Of a stretch of 64,000 nt of DNA, positions 1 through 8,069 are shown piece after piece. Where the stretch lies: positions 280,306-344,305 of the forward strand of contig NZ_CP085041.1 of NCBI RefSeq assembly GCF_022026155.1, read 5' to 3'. Position 1 is the stretch's first letter; each line of letters starts with the position of its first letter. A model generated the notes under the pieces. It ran no database searches. It was given only the letters and a program-made list of their open reading frames with translations, and was not told the DNA's origin. The stretch is from Dissulfurimicrobium hydrothermale. GTDB lineage: Bacteria > Desulfobacterota > Dissulfuribacteria > Dissulfuribacterales > Sh68. A program made the translations under genes and the position numbers.

Positions 1-1964
1 TTTATTTCGATTGCCTTTTCTGTAACTGTGTCATCTATTTCTTTATAATTAATTTTGATGGCATCAAATGCGCAAGATCGCTCACACTTATGACAAATTA
101 TGCACTTATTTGCATCAATTTGAATAGATTTGTGATTATTTATTATGGGATATCTGAGTCGATCAGTCGCATCTTTTGTGCTTATATTGTAATCTCTTGA
201 GAGTTCTCGATATTTACACTTGGCAAGGCCCAGACAGCCGCACTGAAGACAGCGTCTGGCTTCGCGCACGGCCATTTCCTCTGTATAGCCAAATTCGACA
301 TCGTCAAAATCTTTTACCCGCCTTTCACCTGGGCGAGCAGGCATTGAGACACGAGGATAAAGTGACATTCCGTCAAAATTTTTCATGTCCACTTCCTCAA
401 AACGCCTGCCTCTGGTGAAATTGAAGCGACCGTCAAAGGAGATATTGTGTCGACCAGTAAGGTCCTTATGAATGGCCTCCGCCGCTCTCCGTCCTGCATC
501 AACCGCCTGGGTTGTGGTCCTTGGGCCGGAGGCGACATCACCGGCGGCATAAACCCATGGAAGATTTGTTTTCATGGTGGTGGGGTTGACTTTGATGGTC
601 CCTGTTGAGCTTATCGACAGCCTTGCCTCAACCTCGCCAAACTCAATAATTCGAGGATCCCCTTGCTGACCGAGGGCTGAGACAACGGTATCCGCTGCCA
701 ATACAAGACGAGACCCATCCATCGGCTTTGGCTCCCTGTTTCCTCGTTCATCAGGTTCTCCAAGGACAGTCCTTGCAAGCTCCAATTGAAGGCCTTGGTC
801 GCCGAGCCTTGATATTCTCACAGGCATGGCCATGAGAAATAAACGCACCCCTTCTGCCTCGGCGTCTTTTACATCCCTCAGATGGACCGGCATCTCCTGT
901 CTCGATCTGGGATAGACCACGGTTACTTCCGCCTTAAGACGCCTTAGCGCTCGGGCCGCTGCCACTGCGGTCCGCCCACCTCCTATGACTATTACACTGC
1001 GGCCTGCGTTGACCGTCTCATTGTCGTTTATTTTTCTAAGGAGCTCCATGCCATCTACTGCAAGGTGCGCCCCCTCTATCTCAAGCGGCTTACTACGTGG
1101 TTGTCCTGTGGCAATAAGAATGGAGTTATAGCCTTGTTCAAACAATGATTTAAGGTCGAAATCCCTTCCCCACCTGACCTTGGTCTTGAGATGAATGCCC
1201 ATGCGAAGGATGTTATTTATCTCATAATCTACATATTTTCGGGGAAGCATAAATGCTGGTATCCCATAGCGGGCCATCCCGCCCAGATCTTCTTCGGTCT
1301 CGAATATGGTGACCTCATGCCCGTTCTTTCGAAGATAATAGGCAGCGGCAAGTCCTGCTGGTCCGCCTCCTATAATGGCCACCCTGTAGCCGGTTGGAGG
1401 CGCAATACTTACCGGCCTCGGCCCTTCCTTTATGGAGTTATCAACCACAAAACGTTTCAGGTCGTTGATAGCGATAGGCTCATCCACCAAGACCCTGCGG
1501 CAACGGCTTTCACAGAACCTCGGGCAGACGCGGCAGATGATGCCAGGCAGGGCGTTCTTTTCCCGAATCAGCTCAAGGGCGGCCCTGAACAGACGGTTTG
1601 CTATGAGATTTACATAACCCTGGACGTTTATGCCAATAGGACAAGTAAGGTTGCACGGGGCCTTGCAGTCTCCGTAGTGGTGAGAGGCCAGTTTTTGAAG
1701 TCTCTCCCGCCTCCATGCTATAAGGGCATGGGTGTCTGTCGTCACCACCATGCCATCCTTGACCTCGGTGCGGCAAGCCCTGCGATGTTCGCCGTTTATA
1801 TCAACCAGACACAAGAGACAAGGCCGCAGGGCATCATCCTTACCTGGAAGGTGACACAAGTGCGGGATCGGGATACCAGCGCCTTTAGCGGCGTCAAGCA
1901 CTGTGGCGCCCCCAGACACTACTATCTGTCGGGCGTCAATGGTCAGAGTGACCTGTCGCTTCAT
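1..1964 (-). CDS. FAD/iron-sulfur NAD(P)H oxidoreductase, GltD-like (3' end off window)
   Basis: About 654 codons are visible with no stop, and the gene runs off the left edge. The N-terminus is a NuoG-like 2Fe-2S domain (Cys 37, 49, 52, 64). A cysteine-rich 4Fe-4S region follows (Cys 100, 104, 108, 144, 147, 151, 155), as in glutamate synthase small subunits. A Rossmann FAD motif IIGGGPAGLAAA lies near residue 197 and a second NAD(P) motif VIGGGRTAVAAA near 350. CLQCGC and, at the edge, CIICHKCERSC show further Fe-S binding. The family moves electrons between NAD(P)H and ferredoxin-like or unknown partners; the substrate cannot be told. The ATG at 1962-1964 is the only sensible start: an upstream ATG in another frame stops at once. 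It lies 32 bp after the DUF169 gene and is probably co-transcribed with it. Confidence 0.85.
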   Translation of the reverse strand, partial: MKRQVTLTIDARQIVVSGGATVLDAAKGAGIPIPHLCHLPGKDDALRPCLLCLVDINGEHRRACRTEVKDGMVVTTDTHALIAWRRERLQKLASHHYGDCKAPCNLTCPIGINVQGYVNLIANRLFRAALELIREKNALPGIICRVCPRFCESRCRRVLVDEPIAINDLKRFVVDNSIKEGPRPVSIAPPTGYRVAIIGGGPAGLAAAYYLRKNGHEVTIFETEEDLGGMARYGIPAFMLPRKYVDYEINNILRMGIHLKTKVRWGRDFDLKSLFEQGYNSILIATGQPRSKPLEIEGAHLAVDGMELLRKINDNETVNAGRSVIVIGGGRTAVAAARALRRLKAEVTVVYPRSRQEMPVHLRDVKDAEAEGVRLFLMAMPVRISRLGDQGLQLELARTVLGEPDERGNREPKPMDGSRLVLAADTVVSALGQQGDPRIIEFGEVEARLSISSTGTIKVNPTTMKTNLPWVYAAGDVASGPRTTTQAVDAGRRAAEAIHKDLTGRHNISFDGRFNFTRGRRFEEVDMKNFDGMSLYPRVSMPARPGERRVKDFDDVEFGYTEEMAVREARRCLQCGCLGLAKCKYRELSRDYNISTKDATDRLRYPIINNHKSIQIDANKCIICHKCERSCAFDAIKINYKEIDDTVTEKAIEI

Positions 1965-1996
1965 CGTTCATGAAACCATTTCACCATTTACCAAAG

Positions 1997-2776
1997 CTAA
2001 ATCCTTCTTGTGCAAAAATTTATCAATGGGCAATTTTTGCATACATCTATACCCGGGAATGGATCCCCCACTCTGGTGATAGACGCACCGTGATATTTTT
2101 CCTTTCTGGCCAAAAGGCGCTGAACTGTAGGCTCAATGTGCTCTCCTGGTATGATAAAATTTATCTCTCCCCTTTCGGTCTTGCCTGAATTGTAGCTTCC
2201 GCTACAGGCAGGAAGCATGTTTGCAGTCTTTTCAAGATATGAATATACATTTCCAGCACATGCAGAGGAGTTCATGGTAATATTTGTGCGCAATGGATGT
2301 ATATCCATAGCTGCCATATAGTCCACTGCCAGGTGATATGCCTGCATATTGTCACAGTAGAAGTGGACCGTATCGGGCTGAAAATAAGAGTTGCCAAGGG
2401 TTGACAGCACAATGACCTTAAGCGCTCCTTCTGGAAGTCTGGGTTTTGTCTTTAAAAACCGTTCTGCCTGGGCCCTGTCTTTTACATATTTTAAATGGCT
2501 CTCTATCTCCTTGTCGCTCATGCTGCTCCAGCCCAGAACAAAGGCTGCATTGGCGCAGCCCATGTATTCCTTTGTCACCGCCACGGTCTTGGCCTCCATT
2601 CTCGGGCCAAGCTCTGACTGACAGAAAGTAAGAGGCTTTACTGGGGTTACATAATCATCCACATTGTCCTTAAACTCCTGCACCTGTTCATCAGTGAACA
2701 GATACTTAACCGCAATGGGATGATGCATGAGCCTGAGTTCGTCCATTAATACCTTTTCCATCTCCTTATAATTCAT
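1997..2776 (-). CDS. DUF169 domain protein
   Basis: A 259-residue protein matching the DUF169 family, with an internal FCQSELGPRMEAKTV stretch, an NITMNSSACAG segment, and a C-terminal cysteine cluster (CKNCPLINFC) that could bind a metal or Fe-S cluster. The biochemical role of DUF169 is not established. A strong Shine-Dalgarno (AGGAGG) sits 8 bases before the ATG at 2776. The iron-sulfur flavoprotein gene follows after 32 bp, so the two probably form one transcription unit, suggesting a shared redox role (inference). Two palindromes just upstream indicate tight transcriptional control. Confidence 0.85.
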   Translation of the reverse strand: MNYKEMEKVLMDELRLMHHPIAVKYLFTDEQVQEFKDNVDDYVTPVKPLTFCQSELGPRMEAKTVAVTKEYMGCANAAFVLGWSSMSDKEIESHLKYVKDRAQAERFLKTKPRLPEGALKVIVLSTLGNSYFQPDTVHFYCDNMQAYHLAVDYMAAMDIHPLRTNITMNSSACAGNVYSYLEKTANMLPACSGSYNSGKTERGEINFIIPGEHIEPTVQRLLARKEKYHGASITRVGDPFPGIDVCKNCPLINFCTRRI

Positions 2777-2793
2777 TTTTCTGCCTCCTTTTT

Positions 2794-2807
2794 GTGATTT
2801 TTATCAC
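2794..2807. promoter_or_regulatory. CRP/FNR-type operator
   Basis: GTGATTTTTATCAC is a perfect palindrome with the GTGA-N6-TCAC spacing used by CRP/FNR-family regulators. It lies 18-31 bp upstream of the DUF169 start. Which family member binds is unknown. Confidence 0.5.
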
Positions 2808-2809
2808 TA

Positions 2810-2833
2810 CGTTATATTTATTTAAATATAACG
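2810..2833. promoter_or_regulatory. 24-bp perfect palindrome, probable operator
   Basis: Two 11-bp arms, CGTTATATTTA and its exact complement, are separated by TT. The site is AT-rich and lies 3 bp from the CRP-like palindrome, in front of the DUF169/oxidoreductase operon. It could bind a second repressor or overlap the promoter. Confidence 0.5.
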
Positions 2834-2850
2834 ATATAGAAACTAAAACC

Positions 2851-4131
2851 GCTTTTTTGTCAAGACTAAAAATTATCTAAAATTATCTATCTAGGGATTG
2901 GGCATTACGCCTCCCTGTAAAGATAGCGGGTCAGACGTTGGATACAGGTGTTGAGCCTCATCAACTGAAGATACGGATACAGGCCGACAGAGGCGCTGAG
3001 TTTCCCTGTCCTGAGTGTGGCCGTATGTGCAAGGCCCATGATTTCCATGAAAAGACATGGAGGCATCTGAATTTCTTTCAGCACCATTGTTATATTACGG
3101 CATCGGTTCCGAGGACGGATTGTCCTGAGCATGGGGTTAAGATGGTAAGGGTGCCATGGGCCCGAAGCGGGAATCGTTTCACGCTGTTGTTTGAGCAGGC
3201 AGCGATGCTTCTGGTTCGTGAGATGCCTGTATCAGCAGCGACGCGGATAGTTGGCACAGATGACAAGACGCTGTGGCGGATTGTTTTTCACTATGTGAAC
3301 CAGGCCATGTCCGGTCTGGATTTGAGCGCTGTTCAGGGCATAGCGGTAGATGAGACCGCTGTATCCAGGGGGCATCACTATGTGACGGTATTTATTGATC
3401 TTGACCGTAAGGATCGTCCTGTTTTGTTTGCAACGGAGGGTAAGGGCAAGGAGACCATAGAGGCCTTTGAGAGGTATCTTGAAGGGCGTAATGGCAAGGC
3501 TGAAAACATAGCCAGGGTGGTATGCGACATGTCAAAGGCCTTTATCTCCGGCAGTGAAGAGCGCTTCGGGAATGCGGTGGTAGTGGTGGACTGGTTTCAC
3601 GTGGTGCAGTTGTTCAACAGGGCTGTGGATGAGGTCAGACGGCGTGAATCAGTCAAAAGCAGGATGCCGCGGGGGACCCGCTGGACATTGCTGAAGGCCT
3701 CGGATGGCGGCAGGTTGACAGAGAAACAGAGGGGACTTCTTGATGAACTGGAGGGCTTTGCTGTTCATACAGCCAAGGCATGGCGCATCAAGGAGATGCT
3801 TCGCTGGGTGAAGAAAGCGGAGTTTTCTCAGGGGGCCAAGTGGCGGTTGACTCACTTTCTGAACTATGCCCACAGTTTATTGAATGACACTCCGATTTTA
3901 AGGCCAGTTTTCAAGGCGATAGAGACAGTAAAGCGTCACAGGGATCGTATTTTGAACCGATGGGGCAACGACTACACAAACGCCAGACTGGAAGGACTGA
4001 ATGGGATATTTCAGGCAGCCCGGGCCAGGGCCAGAGGATATCGCAACGTGCAGACGTTCGTTACCATGATCTACCTGCTGGCCGCACCTCTGGGCGATAT
4101 GCTGAAAATCCACACAAAATGACGAAGAACC
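2851..4131 (+). mobile_element. ISL3-family insertion sequence
   Basis: The element carries one ISL3 transposase. The right end reads GACGAAGAACC up to 4131; its complement GGTTCTTCGTCA resembles the start of ISL3 inverted repeats. The best left-end candidate, GCTTTTTTGTCA at 2851-2862, matches it only partly, and no 8-bp target duplication is visible. The left boundary is therefore uncertain and the left end may be degraded. Confidence 0.6.
2938..4122 (+). CDS. ISL3-family transposase
   Basis: A DDE transposase of 394 residues counted from a TTG. The N-terminal zinc finger (CPECGRMC, then CPEHG) and the WRHLNFFQHHCYI motif are typical of ISL3. Catalytic residues lie in AVDETA, VVDWFH and NARLEGLNG. 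The same frame stays open upstream to a stop at 2878-2880 and would add a plausible family N-terminus (RDWALRLPVKIAG), but no ATG or GTG is there. The true start is therefore unclear and may use the TTG or have been lost with the left end. Otherwise the gene looks intact. Confidence 0.85.
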   Translation: MDTGVEPHQLKIRIQADRGAEFPCPECGRMCKAHDFHEKTWRHLNFFQHHCYITASVPRTDCPEHGVKMVRVPWARSGNRFTLLFEQAAMLLVREMPVSAATRIVGTDDKTLWRIVFHYVNQAMSGLDLSAVQGIAVDETAVSRGHHYVTVFIDLDRKDRPVLFATEGKGKETIEAFERYLEGRNGKAENIARVVCDMSKAFISGSEERFGNAVVVVDWFHVVQLFNRAVDEVRRRESVKSRMPRGTRWTLLKASDGGRLTEKQRGLLDELEGFAVHTAKAWRIKEMLRWVKKAEFSQGAKWRLTHFLNYAHSLLNDTPILRPVFKAIETVKRHRDRILNRWGNDYTNARLEGLNGIFQAARARARGYRNVQTFVTMIYLLAAPLGDMLKIHTK

Positions 4132-4472
4132 AAAAAATATATTCAGATCTTGAAGAATTAAAAAAGACTTAGATGAATGAATCAAATGGTATAATAAAAA
4201 GTAGATACTGTTTTGGGAAAACCCCCGATGCAAACCTTTTTAGATTCAATACTATTCAGCTACGCCGTTTGCCAAGCCGGATATCCCCGCTGTGATGTCT
4301 CAATGGATCCGCAAAATAAAAAGCAGGCATTTTTTGTTTTCTTTCGGGCATACGGTGGAGCCCAGGAAGGTTCGTTGTTCGTTGTTTGGGGATATGAGCA
4401 GAGGCCATCCATGGCCTTCTTGCCAGGATGTCAGGCCCTGTCAGGCCATATGATGGAAGGGGTTTTAATTTG
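4132..4472. other. Intergenic region between IS and rsmA
   Basis: About 340 bp with no convincing gene. A short open frame of 86 codons has no recognisable features and no good ribosome site. The region presumably holds the rsmA promoter. Confidence 0.6.
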
Positions 4473-5321
4473 ATGATGAGTGTTAGGCCTTATGCCAAGC
4501 GCGCCATGGGACAAAATTTTTTGGTGCACAAAGGGACGTGCGAGACGATCGCAAGGCTCTCAGGATTGACAATAGGAGACACGGTAGTAGAGCTCGGTGT
4601 CGGCCTGGGGGCCTTGACCCACGCCCTTGCCCCCAGGGTGAAAAGGGTGATAGGGATCGAGCTTGACAGGCGCATGATAGAGTATCTTGAGGCTCAGGGC
4701 GGGGTTGCACCGAATGTCGAGATAAGAAACGAGGACATGCTCTATGTATCTTACAAGGCCCTTGCAGATGAATTAGGCTCAAGACTCAAGATCATTGGAA
4801 ACCTCCCGTATAATATCTCAAGCCGGATGTTGTTCAAGCTGATAGAGGAGCAGGAGGCCATCGACCTTGCGATCCTCATGTTCCAGAAAGAGGTTGCGGA
4901 CCGGCTGCTCTCAGGCCCGGGTTGCAAGGATTACGGCATCCTTTCGATCATTGTAGGTTACTGTACAGAGATTTCGAGGCTCATAAACATCCCTCCAGGT
5001 CTCTTCCGCCCTATACCCAAGGTGGTCTCGACGGTCATCAAGTTAAAATTCAGACCGCCGCAGAGAGAGGCCTTAAGTTTCGGCCTTTTCTTAAATCTTG
5101 TAAAGGCAGGTTTCGGCCGGAGGAGAAAAAAGCTTTCCAACGCCCTCAGGTCATTGTCGGATCTTGATGAAGGCCTTGTGCTCAAAGGACTGAGCGAATG
5201 TGGCATAGATCCCTCTCATAGGGCTGAGGCGCTTTCGATTGATGACTTTGTGCGCCTCTCAAATTGGCTCTATGATGCCTCCCGGACAGGGCTAGGATAT
5301 TCTTTAACTGGTAGAATTTAA
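4473..5321 (+). CDS. rsmA: 16S rRNA adenine(1518/1519)-N6 dimethyltransferase
   Basis: The KsgA/RsmA enzyme dimethylates two adjacent adenines near the 3' end of 16S rRNA late in 30S assembly. The protein opens with RPYAKRAMGQNFLVH, the family signature. The SAM-binding motif is VVELGVGLGALTHAL, and the catalytic NLPYNISS motif lies around residue 110. The length of 282 residues is normal. The ATG at 4473 follows GGAAGGGG at good spacing, so the longer in-frame extension upstream is not used. It converges on lpxK. Confidence 0.95.
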   Translation: MMSVRPYAKRAMGQNFLVHKGTCETIARLSGLTIGDTVVELGVGLGALTHALAPRVKRVIGIELDRRMIEYLEAQGGVAPNVEIRNEDMLYVSYKALADELGSRLKIIGNLPYNISSRMLFKLIEEQEAIDLAILMFQKEVADRLLSGPGCKDYGILSIIVGYCTEISRLINIPPGLFRPIPKVVSTVIKLKFRPPQREALSFGLFLNLVKAGFGRRRKKLSNALRSLSDLDEGLVLKGLSECGIDPSHRAEALSIDDFVRLSNWLYDASRTGLGYSLTGRI

Positions 5322-5356
5322 AAAATATCTTGCTGATGGCAAATCACGCCACAATT

Positions 5357-5381
5357 CCTCCTCTGATTAAAATCAGGGGGG
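5357..5381. terminator. Weak hairpin between convergent rsmA and lpxK
   Basis: CTGATT and AATCAG pair across AA, extended by C-rich and G-rich arms. It sits between two convergent genes and could end transcription. There is no clear T-run, so confidence is modest. Confidence 0.35.
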
Positions 5382-5447
5382 TCCTTGTGAAGTTTCGCGA
5401 ACCCGGCATGGGGATAACCGAAAGATAAAATCCCCTTCTAGAGAACA

Positions 5448-6527
5448 TCATCCTGTGAAGTAGGAAGCTCCAACTTCTGTAAGAGGGGGCAGTTGACTTT
5501 TGATAAAATCGAACAATTCAGGTTCGGGCGCGGCCTCTATCTCAAAGACCATCAGAGGCAGGATCTTGCCTTCCCTAGCTGTAGCCTTCGACCAAATCCC
5601 CGTCACTTTTACAGCATCCTTTGCGGTCGTGACGACGCATGACGCCCCTGCCTTCAAGGCCTCCGTAGCTATTTCATTGATATCTCGCAGGGTATAGACG
5701 TGGTGGTCTCGAAAGGCCTTTTTGCCCCTTATTTCTGTCCATGTCTCGGCGCACATCTCAAAAAACGCCTCGGGAGAACCTATGCCGCAGAAGGCAAAGA
5801 CAGGGGTCGATGGATTAAGATCCCTTATGGCCTTTGTCTTGGTCTGACTGAAAAAGACAGGTCTTTCAGGTGCGAGCACGTCCAGCATCTGCCTACAGGC
5901 CTCGATCTGATCAGGGCCAAAGATCTGCGAATCGGTAATCACAATGGCCGCTGCTCGGCTGATAGCCGAAAGCGGCTCTCTCAGATCACCGCCAGGAAAG
6001 ACCTTGCCTGTACCGAACAGCCGCCTTGCCGATAGGAGCAAGATGTCTATATCCCGCTTGAGCGCAAGGTGCTGGAAGCCGTCATCAAGCAGGATGATCT
6101 GTGCGTCCAGCTCCTGTATGGCAAAAAGTCCGGCATTGAACCTGTCGGAGCCAGCTACTACAGGGATCCCGTACATCCGTTCGGCCATCATGACCGGTTC
6201 ATCTCCTGCTTTATGCGGAGAGATGACAGCACCCTCACCCTTTGATACAAGCACGGGCCCTTTGCCGATACTGCCGCCATAGCCACGCGTGACTACTGCG
6301 ACCCTGAGGCCTTGTCGTTTAAACCACTCTGCTACAGCCATCACAAGCGGGGTCTTGCCGGTACCGCCTAGGGTAATGTTGCCGATGCTTATGACAGGGC
6401 GTGGAAGCGCCTTTGTCTCCAGATAGCCCTTTCTATAGGCCCATGGTCTGAGCCTCATGACGCCTGAATAGAGCGGCGAAAAAGGCCTGCCGAGCAGGAA
6501 GAGCAGGGGCAAAAGCCTTGGATTCAA
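5448..6527 (-). CDS. lpxK: Tetraacyldisaccharide 4'-kinase
   Basis: LpxK phosphorylates the 4' position of the lipid A disaccharide at the inner membrane, the sixth step of lipid A synthesis. The Walker A motif GGTGKTP is at residues 54-60, followed by DDGFQHLALKRDIDI, a family hallmark. The length of 359 residues is typical. It starts at a TTG overlapping the waaA stop, so it is translationally coupled to waaA and the pair forms a lipid A/Kdo operon. Confidence 0.95.
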   Translation of the reverse strand: MNPRLLPLLFLLGRPFSPLYSGVMRLRPWAYRKGYLETKALPRPVISIGNITLGGTGKTPLVMAVAEWFKRQGLRVAVVTRGYGGSIGKGPVLVSKGEGAVISPHKAGDEPVMMAERMYGIPVVAGSDRFNAGLFAIQELDAQIILLDDGFQHLALKRDIDILLLSARRLFGTGKVFPGGDLREPLSAISRAAAIVITDSQIFGPDQIEACRQMLDVLAPERPVFFSQTKTKAIRDLNPSTPVFAFCGIGSPEAFFEMCAETWTEIRGKKAFRDHHVYTLRDINEIATEALKAGASCVVTTAKDAVKVTGIWSKATAREGKILPLMVFEIEAAPEPELFDFIKSQLPPLTEVGASYFTG

Positions 6528-7840
6528 ACAAATCGTCTCCTTTTAATGTATTTTTCCAACAGCTCGATGCAGCGTATAACCGAGCCGCTATTTTCCGCAA
6601 TGAGATCCTTCGCGCGCCTCCCCATCTCCATGCGTCTGCCATCGTCTTTCAACAGGGTGCGGACTGCGTTTTCGAGCCCACTTGCATCCATAACGTAGAG
6701 GCCCGCTCCTTTCAATGCAAACGTATCGGCGGCATATCTGAAACTCTCCATGTTAGGACCGAAGATTACAGGCACGCCGCATGCGGCAGGCTCAAGAATG
6801 TTGTGACCGCATGCATTTACAAGGCTACCTCCGACAAAGGCGATGTCAGCTACAAGATAGCACTCCTTAAGCTCTCCAAGCGTGTCGAGTATAAGGATGT
6901 CAGCTCCTGTTTTACCCGATCCGGCGCTGCGCAAGTCTGCGGCTAGCCCCAGGTTTCTTGCTATGGCCGCTACCTCTTTCCCCCTGGCAGGATCCCTTGG
7001 TGCTATTACGAGTCTCAAGGTGGCAAATTCCTTTTTCAGGGCCTTGAAGACTGAAAATATCACCGCCTCCTCACCCTTATGGGTACTTCCCGCTACAAAG
7101 ACGTGACCATCTTCGCCCAGCCCGAGTTTGCGCCTCTTATCCATTGGATTGAGCGCCTCTGTACATTTTATGTCGTATTTGATGTTTCCCACCGTGCTTA
7201 TCCTGTCTTCGGGCAGGCCCAGGTCAAGGAGCCTTGCGCGATCCATTTCCGACTGCATGGCTATATGACTGAGCCCACCGTAGATCAGGTCGGTGAATGC
7301 CGTGCCGAGGCGTTTAAGACGGCTATGCGCCCGAGAAGAGATGCTGCCGTTTATCAAAAGTGCAGGTATCCTGTTTCGCCTCAACATCCAGAGGAGGTTG
7401 GGCCACAGATCCGTCTCAACCAGCACGAGACAGTTAGGCGAAAGACGCCGAATAAAGTGTGCGATTACGGGCGGCAAATCAAAGGGCATGGATATGATGA
7501 TCATACGCGTTGCACCGGCAAAGGCGTCTTTCAGCACATTGAGGCCGGTCTTGGTAGAGGCCGAGCAGATGATTCCGGCATCAGGCCACCTTTTTGCCAC
7601 CTCCCTTATAAAGGGAACCGCGGCGTTCGCTTCACCCAGGGACAGGGCGTGCACCCAGATGCGGGGGTATCTTCCTTCGATGGCCCTTGCATCCAGGCCT
7701 ATACCAAGCCTTCCCTTGAGCTGGCCGCGGTATTTGTCTTTAAATCCCATAAATGCAAGGACAGGCAGGGCTGCGGCGGGCAAAGACATGTACAAAAGGA
7801 CATTATAAAGGAAAAGTACGGATAGGGTCTTGATTTTCAC
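6524..7840 (-). CDS. waaA: Kdo transferase
   Basis: WaaA adds Kdo residues from CMP-Kdo to lipid IVA, linking lipid A to the core. The protein has 438 residues with an N-terminal membrane anchor and a GT-B fold. The region WVHALSLGEANAAVPFI matches the family (usual form WxHxxSxGE), and the C-terminal domain holds GGSLVNACGHNILEPAACG, the usual donor-binding segment. It starts with GTG and overlaps lpxK by a few bases. Confidence 0.93.
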   Translation of the reverse strand: MKIKTLSVLFLYNVLLYMSLPAAALPVLAFMGFKDKYRGQLKGRLGIGLDARAIEGRYPRIWVHALSLGEANAAVPFIREVAKRWPDAGIICSASTKTGLNVLKDAFAGATRMIIISMPFDLPPVIAHFIRRLSPNCLVLVETDLWPNLLWMLRRNRIPALLINGSISSRAHSRLKRLGTAFTDLIYGGLSHIAMQSEMDRARLLDLGLPEDRISTVGNIKYDIKCTEALNPMDKRRKLGLGEDGHVFVAGSTHKGEEAVIFSVFKALKKEFATLRLVIAPRDPARGKEVAAIARNLGLAADLRSAGSGKTGADILILDTLGELKECYLVADIAFVGGSLVNACGHNILEPAACGVPVIFGPNMESFRYAADTFALKGAGLYVMDASGLENAVRTLLKDDGRRMEMGRRAKDLIAENSGSVIRCIELLEKYIKRRRFV

Positions 7841-8069
7841 TGCCTTTTTATATCAGAACCTCAAAAAAGAATCTATACGGTCGAAGATTTTTATTTTAAT
7901 CCAGCGTCTGCCTATGTACAGGTTAAAATGACAAAAATAAAGACGATGGATGTTCAAAATCGAAATAAATCTGAATATAATATTCCTGCATACGGGCTTA
8001 TAGCAAAGGTCGTTAGAAATTAGAAAACTGGCGTGCGCCTAATCTGGATAATGCACCTCTGGGCATGGA
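7841..8069. other. Divergent promoter region waaA / sugar transferase
   Basis: 229 bp of AT-rich DNA between two divergent genes. It presumably holds both promoters, but no box is clear enough to name. Confidence 0.5.

Noticed and set aside
1191-1973. Plus-strand open frame of 260 codons
   Set aside because: Antisense to the iron-sulfur flavoprotein, which carries clear cofactor motifs.
4213-4473. 86-codon frame upstream of rsmA
   Set aside because: No motif, no ribosome site, biased composition.
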